This document shows positions 53,648 to 64,000 of a DNA stretch of 64,000 nt, piece after piece. Below the pieces are notes generated by a model. That model was not told the origin of the DNA. It searched no databases and saw nothing but the letters and a program-made list of their open reading frames with translations. The DNA is taken from positions 46,649,847 through 46,713,846 of the forward strand of contig CM039121.1 in the NCBI GenBank assembly GCA_022036555.1. The letters are read 5' to 3'. Source of the stretch: Microstegium vimineum (taxonomy: Eukaryota; Streptophyta; Magnoliopsida; Poales; Poaceae). A program made the translations under genes and the position numbers. Position 1 is the stretch's first letter, and the number at the start of each line of letters is the position of its first letter.

Positions 53648-54530
53648 CACCCAAAAAAAAAAGAAATCAAAACAATGAAGCACCTTGTCAACCTTAAGTA
53701 TTAGGTTCATTGATAATACTACCAATGAACGATAGGAGAATGACGAAGCATGGTGCTCAAAATTAAATCAGTTCTAGATTGACCTGATTCTTTGCATATA
53801 AACGTACGTAAAACGGTAAAAGGCTCTGAAATCTATCCAAATTCCAAAAATAACTTGTTGTTGTATGGCAAATTGGCAAACCAAGAAGTGACAACTGACA
53901 TAGGTAGCAAGTTCCTAGCAGCTGGCTGGCTAAGATTGACAGAAAGGGCACAGCAGCACCAAAGAGGGGGAAAAAATATAAACATAACAGAAAGCAACCA
54001 AAGTACCAAACCAACAATATATATGATCGAAGTGGCCAAGTCTAAACAAATTAAAGTTATTTATTAGCTGGCCACATTATATACACACATGGTTAAAAAA
54101 GAAGAGAATTGGGACGCGTCCCCGATGAATCACTAGCTACTAGCTAGTCGCTTACATGGCGCCTGCATGCAACTTGCCGGCGGCCCTGCTGGATGAAGAA
54201 TCGCTAGTCTGTGACGTGAGACGCGTCGTCGTCCGCGATGACGATGGACCACCCCGCTGCGCGCAGGCCGGCCTGACGGACGGAGTCGCCGTCGTCAACC
54301 GTGACGCCGCCGCGCGCACACGTACGCCCGCGAGCGAGACCAGCTTGTCGATCGCTGCCACCGGACTGCGAGATGTCGAGATGATTCAGGGATTTTGTCT
54401 GTGCAGCCGGCGCCCCAGCGCAGCAGGTGCGGCCGGCCGGTGCACGGAGATGTTTCCTCCCGCGAGGCGAAGGAGGGGACCGAGGCCGGCGGCGGCGGCG
54501 GCGGCGGCGGCGTGAGATCGGAAGATCGGT
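53648..54530 (-). other. 5' leader and upstream region of copy B
   Basis: It matches 41985-43015 of copy A. At 54120-54515 it is GC-rich with a GGC-repeat run at 54486-54512 that copy A lacks. No conserved coding frame. Probably promoter and leader. Confidence 0.5.
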
Positions 54531-57500
54531 AGTAGGTCTATTTCCCTTCTTTCTTGTATCTAATCTAATCTACTTCATATAATAATAACCGTCCGAATCC
54601 GAGTCCGACTCACGGCCAAGACCATGAGTCCTCCCCTTCCTTGCTGATGCATCCGCGGTTCAGTACCACAGCCAGCCACGTCGGCCGGCCTCGGCCTCGT
54701 CCGCCCCGACCCGGCGCGCCGTATCGCCATACCACATATATGATCAAGGATTTTTTAGTTCAACAAGAACCAGCAGCTGGGCGTGCTCCTTAGAACTCCT
54801 CCGCCAATGCAAGCTTTTCCAACTCACGCCAGATAGAGCTCAGCTCGTCGTCATGGACATGGTGAAGCAGGTCTGCAGGTGTGCAATGCAGGAAGGCTAG
54901 CCGGCCGGCGACACCGTACCACTCGTTCAGTATGTACGTACCAGCAATTCGTCAACAACACATACAATGAGCTCATCATCAAGCCAGGGCCTGCTTAATT
55001 GGCCTCGTCGGCCGATCGGCTGCCGGAGGAGAACGCAGAGTAGTGATTGGCAGCCAAATTCGATCAGTTTAAATCAAATTTTAAATTCGAAATATTCCGA
55101 ATTAAAAGTAGAAGACGGTCGAAAAACTCCTCAATGGTTTTCTACTTTTACATTTTAAATAAAAAAACGAAAGCGAAAACAGTAAAATTGGACAAAAAAA
55201 CAAATTCGATCGGATTAAATACAGAAAATGATGTGGTTCGCTTCGGGATATTTTCGTTCTATTTTCATGCTTGGATGTGATATGCGCCTGAACGAACATT
55301 AATCAATGCAATCTGATAACAAGGTCCTGACGGCCTTTTTTACTACTTTCTCTACATGGCTTGCCTGTTCATAGCTAGCGTAACATTGTGGACTTCTGCG
55401 TGATCCATTTGTGCAAGCTTTGGGCAATGTTTTCCTAGATACTAAGCATCATATGATGCCATGGAGGGTTTGTTTGCATTATGTTAAACTTTTTATGAGA
55501 TTTGCATTGTAGTGTGTGTCAACAATAGTCCTTATCACTTAGTATAAGAAAAACATTATTAGTCCCCCATCTTATGGCCCAATTCATAGGTGGTTGAAAT
55601 TGCATGGGAAGTGCGGTCAAAGTATATATATTATGTTAGCATCTCATAGATCGAAGGCTAAGTGTTGATGAGTTGCAAGAACCAACAAACTGTGTTGCGA
55701 GAGAAAAATATTGTACCATGGTTGATAAGTCAAATGAATAGGGCGTATCAGTCCGGCTTATCAGCAATGGTACAATATTTTTCTCCCACAACAAAACAAC
55801 TAAAAATAGCACCAGATGACTTATCAGACACAAGATTAGTCGAACAGGTCGTATCTAAAAGCATAGTCAACTACATACGTGTCAATAGAATTTCTTAGTA
55901 TTGATCCATAGATCTAGCTCATTTTATTCTAAATGAATTCAGTTAATAGTCTAGCTAATTGTTAGCTAATACTCAACTAATAACTATCTCACCGATTAGT
56001 CCAAAACAGCTAATAGTTAGCTATGAGCTATTAGTTAGCCAACTATTGGTGGCTAATTAATAGATCCAACTTAGCTTAGAGCCTGTTTATATCTATTAGC
56101 ACTAAAAGTTAGCAGCTAAAAACTAGTACTAGTAGATCCGAGTAGACCTATTAATAAACCTACTAGTTATTAGTTAGAGGCTATTAACTATTATTTCTGT
56201 TAGTGATTTAGGAGGTGCTAATAGTTTATATGTACTTTCAATCAACCTATTATTAAACCACCTATAGCAGGTGGATCTAAGCGGGCCCTACTAAAGATTA
56301 GCTAATGAAAAAAATAGTACTTCCTCTGCTCTAAATTATAATTCCATTAACTTTTTTACCTTAAATTTGATCAGTCGTCTAATTAAAATAAATATGTAAA
56401 TATAGTCAAATTTAAGTTATTTTTGAATAACTTTTATTACTAAAGCAAGCCATAACAAAAGTAATGATATTTTGTATAAAAAAATGGAATAAGAGAATAG
56501 TTAAACTTAGGGTCAAAAAAGTTAAACGATGGACTATAATTTAGAATAGGGGTTAGTAGTTATTAGCTAGTCCTTCTATATATAAAAAAATGCAATCCCC
56601 CCTACCCCATCTTCACGTTATCTCTATTTTTTTTCGCATGAACAGAGCCATCGCGTTATTTCTTTTTTTATATAAAGTATACCTGTATTAATTAATAGAA
56701 AAACATATCCAAATATAAGTATACCGAAAAAGAATACGAAGGACAATTGTCCAACCTATATTCTACGAGAAAGTAAACCGGCTGCAATCGCTGCCGACGA
56801 AGACCGCCGACACCAGCCGACGCCGCCAAATTAACCTGAATCACCAGAAGCCGGAGGAAACCACCGGCGTTGAGGTGGACTGCAGCAGACACTCGATCTC
56901 GCGGAAGCGAAGAAGTCTTTGAGCGCTCATCCGTCAGGATCACAATCCAGATTGAAACGACGAGAGTGGTGCTGACGATGACATCCGTCGTCGCGGTGAA
57001 GCCAAGCTCGCTCAATCCCGATCCGTGCCGCCGGTAGATTGCGTTCGATCCACCGCACTTCATCTTGCCGCCATGCCCTCAGCCGCCACCGTATCCTTAA
57101 CCTTAGACGCGGCACAAACACCGCCGCTCCGCCGTGACGACGAAACAGCAGCCGCTGCAGACTCCTATGCCACCTCACAGGCCTCTCATCGTCACCGGAG
57201 TAGACGACGACGAGGTAGACGAAGACCGGGAGGACTTTATTCCACCATGGCAGCGCTGTCACCTCCACCAAGCTCGCGTCGCCAGAGAACCTAACCCTAA
57301 AAACTTGATCCACTGGAGAAACTTATTAAAAACAATGGATCCCCACTCCCTTCAGCTCCTGACGAGATGCCGAAGGGAAAGGAAGGGGGACCTGCAACGA
57401 CGGCGGAGTGGGGCGGGCGGCGGCAGCGTCGGTTTGCCTTAGGTTTGAGGGGTAAGTTGAAGATGGCTGGATCTAGGCCATCGCGTTATTTCTACATGAG

Positions 57501-58340
57501 CCGACTTTGGTTGAAGACGAGACGAAACTACAACGTCAAAGTGGAACCTCTTTTGTTCTCATACCACGTCATTTCACGAAACGACGAGCTCGCTACGCAG
57601 ACGACTCCGCGTCATTTCTGAATGAGCAGATGGAGAGAGAGGGGAAAAAAGACAAAGACAGAAAAAAAAAAGTATAAGACGAAGCGTTGGATCTTGATCG
57701 AACGGTTAAGAAGATCGAGCATCCATTCTCTTGAGTTCTCACTAGGGAGACTCATTTTTTGTAAGCATCTATCCATATATATTGACACATTCCCCCTTAT
57801 CTCATGGATAGCAGGTTACGTGTCGATAAGTTAGAAAATTCAAATTCCATAATTCTGTTTGATCCAATGGTTGAAAGAAAAACGAGTACATATTAATTTC
57901 TGTCTGAGACATTAGGTGTTGCTTGGATACTCATATTTTGTCATTCTGACAGGTAGATGCAACGTTTTTAGCTGTCCTATAAAAATATAAAATATATCGT
58001 ATGAGATAAAACGAGCAAGATAAAATTTGCATTATATTTATTGTATATAAATATTTCTTTAGTAGTCTTATTTTTTTCATATTAAATCTTAAACAGCTCT
58101 TAAATGTACTATTTTTTTTTGAGAAACTATTAAATGCACTGATGTCACTCTGAATATATCCAGCAAACACTTTGTTAGCTGGATATGCAATATTTTTGTA
58201 GTAGTCAACGTGACAACACGTAAGAGTCATTGAGCCAGGCCCATTGAAAACAAAAATGAAACTCGTTTTCGAGGAGCCAAACTAGAGGAAGCTGGTTTTT
58301 TTCATCCTAGACAGCTGGTTTTTTCTTATCAAAAAATAAA
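54531..58340. other. Repeat-rich intergenic DNA
   Basis: No gene is supported. Content seen: a dispersed repeat piece at about 55040-55280 related to 21590-21765; an inverted repeat at 55691-55793; MITE-like A/T-rich segments with CTAATAGTTAGC words at about 55910-56290, one with ends GAGCCTGTTTATATC and GGGCCCGCTTAGATCC (other strand); a Stowaway-like segment at about 56327-56565; and a GC-rich stretch at 56750-57440 with short open frames on both strands but no recognisable motif. 57440-58340 is AT-rich with T and A runs. Confidence 0.5.
55691..55793. repeat. Short inverted repeat (small MITE-like hairpin)
   Basis: Left arm TGTTGCGAGAGAAAAATATT then GTACCATGGTTGATAAG, and right arm its near-complement ending CTCCCACAACA. 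A spacer of about 25 bases separates them. It resembles the short grass MITE that starts with TGTTGTGGGAGAAAAA. Confidence 0.75.
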
Positions 58341-58344
58341 ATAT

Positions 58345-58351
58345 TTATATA
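58345..58351 (+). promoter_or_regulatory. Probable TATA box of the P450 gene
   Basis: TTATATA at about 58345-58351, roughly 90 bases before the start codon, with a leader rich in GCCGCC just before ATG. Several other AT-rich words lie nearby, so the exact site is uncertain. Confidence 0.45.
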
Positions 58352-58437
58352 CTCCAAATATATGCTTCCACACTAGCTACAAGACGGCAGCGCGGTCAGA
58401 GTCAGTCAAGCAAGACGCCGCCGCCGCAGCCGCAACA

Positions 58438-59952
58438 ATGGAGGAATCCGGCGCCTGGCCCCTACTGCTCCTACCACTTGCAGCCTCACTCCTCTACTTG
58501 CTCTACCACCGCACCCATGGCGGCCGCAACAACTCAACGCGCCAGCAGCTCCCTCCGGGCCCGCCGACGCTGCTCTTCCTCTTCAAGTTCCTGTCGCTCC
58601 GGCGCTCGGTCTTCGACCTAGGCCCAGTCCTCCGCGAGCTACACGCGCGTCACGGCCCAGTAATCTCGCTCCGCCTCCTCTTCGCCACGCACGTATTCGT
58701 CGCCGACCGCCACCTGGCGCACCGCGCGCTCATCCAAAACGGCGCCACCTTCGCCGACCGCCCGGCGGTCGTCGAGCCAGAGAGCCTCTTCAGCGCCGGC
58801 GGCCGCGACATCAACACCTCCCCGTACGGCACGCACTGGCGCCTCGTCCGATGTAACCTTGCCACGGAAGCGCTGCACCGTGGCCGCGTCAGCCTCTTCG
58901 AGCCTGCGAGGAGGTCGGCGTGCGACGCCCTCGTCGGCCGCCTCCTCCGCGACGACGACACGGTCGTCGTCGTCACGCTGAGGCCGTTGCTGCGGCGCGC
59001 CATGTTCGAGCTCCTGGCGTCGATGTGCTTCGGCGGCGTGCGGCTGGGGCAGGAGGCGCTCGACGAGATCGAGGAGCTCCAGCACCGTCTGGTCTTGTCC
59101 TACGCCACCGCCTTCCCCATCTTCGCCTTCTTCCCAGCGATCACCAAGAGGCTGTTCCGGAAACAGTGGGCGGCGTACGTCGACCTGGCGCGGAGGCTAG
59201 ACGAGGTGTTCGTTCCGCTTATCCACGCCACGCGTCACGGCGACGACCCGCCGTGCTACGCGGACTCGCTCCGCGCGCTGCGCGTGGCCGACGAGGGAAA
59301 CCGGCCGCTCACGGACGCCGAGATGTCGAGCCTGTGCTCCGAGTTCCTCACCGGTGGGACGGACACGACGGTGACGCTTGTAGAGTGGATCATGGCGGAG
59401 CTAGTGAACCACCCCGAAGTCCAAGCCAAGGTGCACGACGAGGTGAAGAAGAAGAACAACAACGCACCGGACGGCGGCGGCGGCGAGATGCCGTACCTGA
59501 AGGCCGTCGTGCTGGAGGGGCTACGGCTACACCCGCCGGGCCACTTCGTCCTGCCACACGGCGTGCGTGGCGACGCCGCCGAGATCGGCGGGTACACCGT
59601 GCCTAAGGGCGCGGAGGTGAACTTCCTGGTGGCAGAGATGGGCCGTGACGAGGCCGTGTGGACGGCGGCGCGCGAGTTCCGGCCGGAGAGGTTCGTGGAC
59701 GGCGGCGAGGGATGCGACGTCGACATCACCGGGACTAAGGAGATCAAGATGATGCCTTTTGGCGCTGGTCGGCGCATGTGCCCCGGGTACGCGCTTGGCA
59801 TGCACCACGCTGAGTACTTCGTGGCCAGGTTGGTGCGGGAGCTGGAGTGGCTGCCGACGGCGGATGGAGAGGTCGTCGACATGGCGGAGCAGATGGAGTT
59901 CACCACCGTCATGAAATACCCGCTCCGTGCTCGCGTCGTGCCGAGGGATTGA
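58438..59952 (+). CDS. Cytochrome P450, CYP89-like, single exon
   Basis: 504 codons without an intron. It has an N-terminal membrane anchor (residues about 6-24, LLLLPLAASLLYLLY), the proline hinge LPPGPP, the I-helix oxygen-binding motif GGTDTT (near residue 312), the K-helix ExxR in EGLRLHPP, the PERF motif, and the heme loop PFGAGRRMCPG with Cys448 as the iron ligand (59779-59781). FATHVFVADRHLAHRAL and YGTHWRLVRCNL are like CYP89A proteins. It would be an endoplasmic-reticulum mono-oxygenase using a P450 reductase. Members of CYP89 in Arabidopsis act on chlorophyll breakdown products; I do not know the substrate here. The length is normal for the family and all key residues are present. 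The start is supported by the hydrophobic anchor and an AACAATGG context. Confidence 0.93.
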   Translation: MEESGAWPLLLLPLAASLLYLLYHRTHGGRNNSTRQQLPPGPPTLLFLFKFLSLRRSVFDLGPVLRELHARHGPVISLRLLFATHVFVADRHLAHRALIQNGATFADRPAVVEPESLFSAGGRDINTSPYGTHWRLVRCNLATEALHRGRVSLFEPARRSACDALVGRLLRDDDTVVVVTLRPLLRRAMFELLASMCFGGVRLGQEALDEIEELQHRLVLSYATAFPIFAFFPAITKRLFRKQWAAYVDLARRLDEVFVPLIHATRHGDDPPCYADSLRALRVADEGNRPLTDAEMSSLCSEFLTGGTDTTVTLVEWIMAELVNHPEVQAKVHDEVKKKNNNAPDGGGGEMPYLKAVVLEGLRLHPPGHFVLPHGVRGDAAEIGGYTVPKGAEVNFLVAEMGRDEAVWTAAREFRPERFVDGGEGCDVDITGTKEIKMMPFGAGRRMCPGYALGMHHAEYFVARLVRELEWLPTADGEVVDMAEQMEFTTVMKYPLRARVVPRD

Positions 59953-60891
59953 TTCATCGAGTAGTTGAAGATCAGAACTGGAGGAAGCAATTAGAGTGTG
60001 CTTTTTTTTTGTCAGACTTTGTTTTGAATCTTGGACTGACAGTGGAGGTTGATGCTTCGTAGTATGCGACTATACCTTCATCAGGATTAATAATGAACAA
60101 ATGTTGCAATTACCTAGTACATTTCTGACTTGTGTGCATTTCCCTGCTCTAGCTTCTTTGTTTTCTACTTACACTATGTGGCAGGTTGATATGGTACATT
60201 CTCCTCTTCTTCTATTGTTTATGTTGAGACATGCATACACATTTTTCGGAAACACATGAATTTTTCCCGAATCTTGACAGTCGATCTACTTCTCGAGGCA
60301 TCCGTGCAATTCTTTCAGTTTCGACACTCCAAAAACACCCTCATGCAGTCATGCTTCATACTTACAGTACGGTGCATGGTATAATTTTGTACTGTGATGT
60401 CGAAAATGAAATTAGCTTTAGCAAATGGTACATGCTAACATGCATCATTTCTCATCTCGCTTAAGTCGTCACAAGAACTTCTAGGATGGTGAGATGAAGG
60501 GAATAGTCAGTACTATGCATAGGAGTAATAGTCACCTTGGCAGGCATAAAGCAATTGTAGCAATAGCACATGCATGCCAAAGCATGGAAAATTTTTCTAG
60601 AGGAAGACAGCAGCTGCCTGTAACAGCCTCTCGTATCACGGGTGTGCCAAACAAAATTATACAAGACACAAAAGACCTTTGAGCTGTAATGTTCTGTGCT
60701 TTAGTAGATTCATCAGACCATTGTTCCCTGTCAATAAAATATCACGACCTGCAAATTGCAAGCTGCTACCCTTGTGGTCTAAACGATCTCTACTTACAAT
60801 CCCCAAGTTCCTTGCAGTTCTTCCATTATCAATTTCAAATTTAGTGCTTTGGAAAACTATCTATGACACCATGTCTGTTTACCTAGCCAAC
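59953..60891. other. Spacer between P450 and ferrochelatase
   Basis: The first 150 bases are the P450 3' UTR with AATAAT near 60089. The rest has no supported gene. The two genes converge here. Confidence 0.6.
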
Positions 60892-63800
60892 TTAAAGCCT
60901 GGTGTTCCGGAAAGCGGAAACTAGTCTTGGTGATAACAGCAGGACAAATGCCAAGATTGAGCCAAAGAACATCTTGGTCAGGTAATGCATCAGGTCCATG
61001 CTGGAATCGGTGTCTTCAGGCTTTCTAGTTGTGAGTGCTGAAGCAGAGGGCAGGGCTTCGACAACAGCATCTGCAAGGTCAGAGATGAATGTTGAAGTGC
61101 ATCCAAGAGCAGGAACCCGACCCCAGTTCTTAATGCCTGATTCTAGAGCCAACTCCTTGTACTCCATGTCGATTTCTTCCAATGTCTCAATGTGCTCGCT
61201 CACAAAGCTGTATGTCATAAATGAATCAGATTACAGGCAATAAAAGGGTGCGTACGAAAACATCAATAACCATATCAACATAATCTTGACTCATAAAAAG
61301 AGTAAACTAGATACTAGCATATCGCAAAACCCCATCAAAACATTCATTGACTGTAAAAACTGAGATCCCTTGAGTAGTTGTGTTCTATGGACCAGTTTTA
61401 CCATGCAAAAGACTCAGTTATAATTCTAAAATTATTTGAAATAAGTTATCTGCTCATTAATACAATGGAACATGCAAGCTTTTGCAAACAGACAATATGC
61501 ACATACATTAAATGCATACTTCATGAGGCTTTCAGATGGTCAAGATTGTGCCAGAGGTACCAGTATGACAATACAAACAGAAATGAGGAACTAACATGTA
61601 TCATGAAAAGTGCATGTGGTAAACTAGACCCAAGGAAACGAAGATCATATGGAGCTAAATGTTGCTTATCAGAAAAGGAAATTTTACCAGATGGCTAGAA
61701 ATGCTAAACTTGATTACCTTACTGGAACAGCCAGGAGGCTCTTCACTCCCTTTTGACCAAGTTCTACTAAAACTTCATCAGTATATGGCTTCAGCCATTG
61801 AACTGGCCCCACCCGACTCTGAATGTACAAGAAATGTTAACGCTAGTAAATGGTGAGCAGAAAAGCTAAAGAACTGGTAACTCGGAACTCTATAAACTTG
61901 TCATTTTCCATTTCTAGTTTCCTTACAAGTTGAGCGAACGTATTCGATAATTAGAACATAAGGGGACAACTCAGTTGTAAGTGTCTAAGTGACACAAGTA
62001 CATATCAGATTTTAATAGCCTATACCTGGTACGCCAAAGTGTGGCTATTTAAGATTCCTCTTGATCTCAACTCCCCCATGATCAAAGCAATACAATCCTC
62101 CATCTGATCTCTGTAAGGATCTCCAGCATCCTCAACATACGTAAGTGGCACACCATGTGCACTGAAGAATATCATAACCTGCCATTTATTTTCACAACAA
62201 TAAAAAGTATTGTCAAAATGAAATTACGGCACAAACTTTTCATGATTATTTATAAACTAACTGCAATGCTGCTTTTAGCAAAAACAATATCTGGTGCTGC
62301 TCAGAAATTACATGGACGCCAGAACACATCTTAGACTAATAATTTCAGGTCAATATGTTAGTAAAGGTAACAAAACAAAGTGTCATGGAAGTACTTTTTT
62401 TGTCAGTATCTTATAGAACTACTGATAGCATTTGCAATTAGCTACTTTTAACACATTTGTATATATTACTGGTCAAGTTTATCCAGAGAAAGGTACCCAT
62501 AACAATGCCAGATCATAGTTCCAACGAAATTTCTATTCGAAAGGAATTGTGCAGCTAGTGAATGCCTGTAATGAAATTTGAAATGTGTACATGAAACAAC
62601 TAATCCTCTGCTATCATATGCTAACTGTAGAATAAAGATGGAGGTAGAATAAAGAATAGAGCACCTCTTCAGGATTGGAAAAGGAACATAGTTCTTTTTC
62701 AATTAGGTCAGCCATTGATTTCACATAGCCATCTCGTTGGTACCATGATTCGATAATGGAAATTGGCAAACCAGAAAAATATGAATCTTCCCTGCAAGGA
62801 AACCAGTGCATTAGTATTTCAGGTTCTTGTAACATCAAAGACAATAGGATCTCATATGCTAGATTTGGTGCCTTTGATGGTCCCTCACTCCCTTGCCCAA
62901 CACAACTTATGGGGTTTGAGAAGGTTCCAAAGAGATTTCTTTCATTGTGGCCTGTGAAGGAAAATTAGTGGTAGTGTTTTTGTTGGTTATGGTAGTTTCT
63001 TGAGTTGAAAAATGTGTATGTAATGTTCAGTGCCTAGGGGTGTGGTTGTGTGTGTTGTTTGGGTTCTTTACCCTCTTTTTCTTCTTAATATAAAATATAG
63101 ACAGCTCTCTTGCGCGTTAAAGAAAATAAAAGGGTCTCACATAGAGAAGGGGTCCTACTTGACAATGTTTTGGAGAACACGAATGCTTGACCCACTTGTT
63201 GATATGGAGTACTGAGGGTAAAGTGGAAGAACAACAAGCTTGGTAATCTTATCCTTCTTTATCTATCATGAACCAAAAACAAGAAATAGTTAATCATCAG
63301 ACAAGAGTTGGATGGATGAGAAGGAATAACCATGAAATCCGTTTGGTGGAATACTCTAACATATGAAACTTAAATACAATAAAAACAACATCTTAAATAC
63401 AATAAAAACAACATAGCCTTTCAAACATATGAAACTTAAAGATAGGGTAAAAAAAATGTTCCGGAAAATGCAAACATTGACTCCACAGAAGAAAAATATA
63501 CTCTGTATTAAAAAATAACTACATTCCAGCTTACATGTTAATCTAGCTTTCAAATCTCGACAACAAAATTATTTCAGCCTAAAGTTTCAAGATTACTTAA
63601 GATTACGTTTCTGATACATCATCATTACTAAAAGGTAATGAACTTGCAATCAAAATTGTACTAGCCAAGTCATTGACCTTGTCAATTTCTCGCAACATTT
63701 TATTCTCGTTTTGGATTCGACCACAAAGGATCTGTCTAAACCAATGCTGGTTGCAAAGATGGAGTTAGCTATCATGTGCTTATTGTTACCTCATAGATAG

Positions 63801-64000
63801 ACAGGCAAGTGTGTATGTCAGGCAGGAGTTATTACCGACAACTCTACAAACACCAGTCAACGAAGGTACTATGGTCTTTCTAATGCATAACAACACTTTT
63901 CTGCTAGATGCTAGAATGGCATGCATTTGGAAACTGATTGAATGCTGATGAGACATAAAAGATAGGCACAAGAATTTACTTGATCAATGGCTTCTTCAGT
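60892..64000 (-). CDS. FC2: Ferrochelatase, FC2-like, 3' exons (partial)
   Basis: Six exons read right to left and join in phase: 63980-64000 (runs off the window), 63159-63262, 62665-62791, 62026-62178, 61718-61818 and 60892-61207, stop TAA 60892-60894. It inserts iron into protoporphyrin IX to make heme in the plastid. Visible family motifs are [15 protein letters not shown], the signature [19 protein letters not shown] with the active His, and [16 protein letters not shown] with the conserved Glu. After the enzyme core comes a linker and a tail with a membrane helix ([20 protein letters not shown]), the LHC/CAB-like motif that marks the photosynthetic FC2 type rather than FC1. The 5' exons, including the transit peptide, lie beyond 64000. 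No damage seen. Confidence 0.93.

Noticed and set aside
56692..57442. Overlapping frames on both strands in the GC-rich stretch
   Set aside because: No motif, no clear splice structure, comparable frames on both strands.

Overview
The window is plant nuclear DNA, almost certainly from a grass (Poaceae). It has long nested LTR retrotransposons, several MITE families, introns with plant GT..AG sites, GC-rich single-exon grass-type coding (a cytochrome P450), and a duplicated HtrA/trypsin-like family that I know from cereals. No prokaryotic features, rRNA, tRNA or CRISPR array were seen.

Layout. 1-1012: remnant of a Ty3/gypsy integrase on the minus strand, split by a (TA)n tract. 1013-2085: AT-rich DNA with MITE-like pieces. 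2091-18215: a complete 16.1 kb Ty3/gypsy element on the minus strand (element 1), with matching LTRs and a 5-bp target duplication GGGAG. It has inserted just upstream of, probably in an intron of, a plus-strand gene whose last four exons (18306-20839) encode the end of a BSD-domain protein. A Ty1/copia-like solo LTR (18441-19677) lies in the next intron. 22156-34705: a second complete Ty3/gypsy element on the minus strand (element 2, 12.55 kb, two 929-bp LTRs, target duplication CATCC). It sits 85 bp upstream of the start codon of a short HtrA-like gene (34791-35921). 36960-43015 and 48830-54530 are two arms of a segmental duplication. Each carries a degenerate two-domain HtrA-like gene on the minus strand. 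Between them are a PIF/Harbinger (Pong-like) transposon with both ends (43067-47429), a Tourist-like MITE (47437-47769) and a Stowaway-like MITE (48447-48701). 54530-58437 is repeat-rich intergenic DNA. 58438-59952 is an intact P450 resembling CYP89. 60892-64000 is the 3' part of a ferrochelatase gene (FC2-like, with an LHC-type tail) that runs off the right edge.

Most notable. Both Ty3/gypsy elements carry, opposite to gag-pol and between pol and the 3' LTR, a separate gene with its own TATA box, introns, a globular N-terminus, an Ala/Pro-rich linker and a C-terminal coiled coil. In element 1 the N-terminus resembles the plant 'putative gypsy-type transposon' domain (Transposase_28). In element 2 it resembles a plant mobile domain. 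Each element is also saturated, coding and non-coding parts alike, with its own short word: TCGAGG/CCTCGA in element 1 and ATCGGCA/TGCCGAT in element 2. I suggest, as inference only, that the antisense proteins recognise these words, as VANC proteins do in VANDAL transposons. Both elements are now inactive, and most of their in-frame stops are TAG, as expected if CAG (a CHG methylation site) decayed to TAG.
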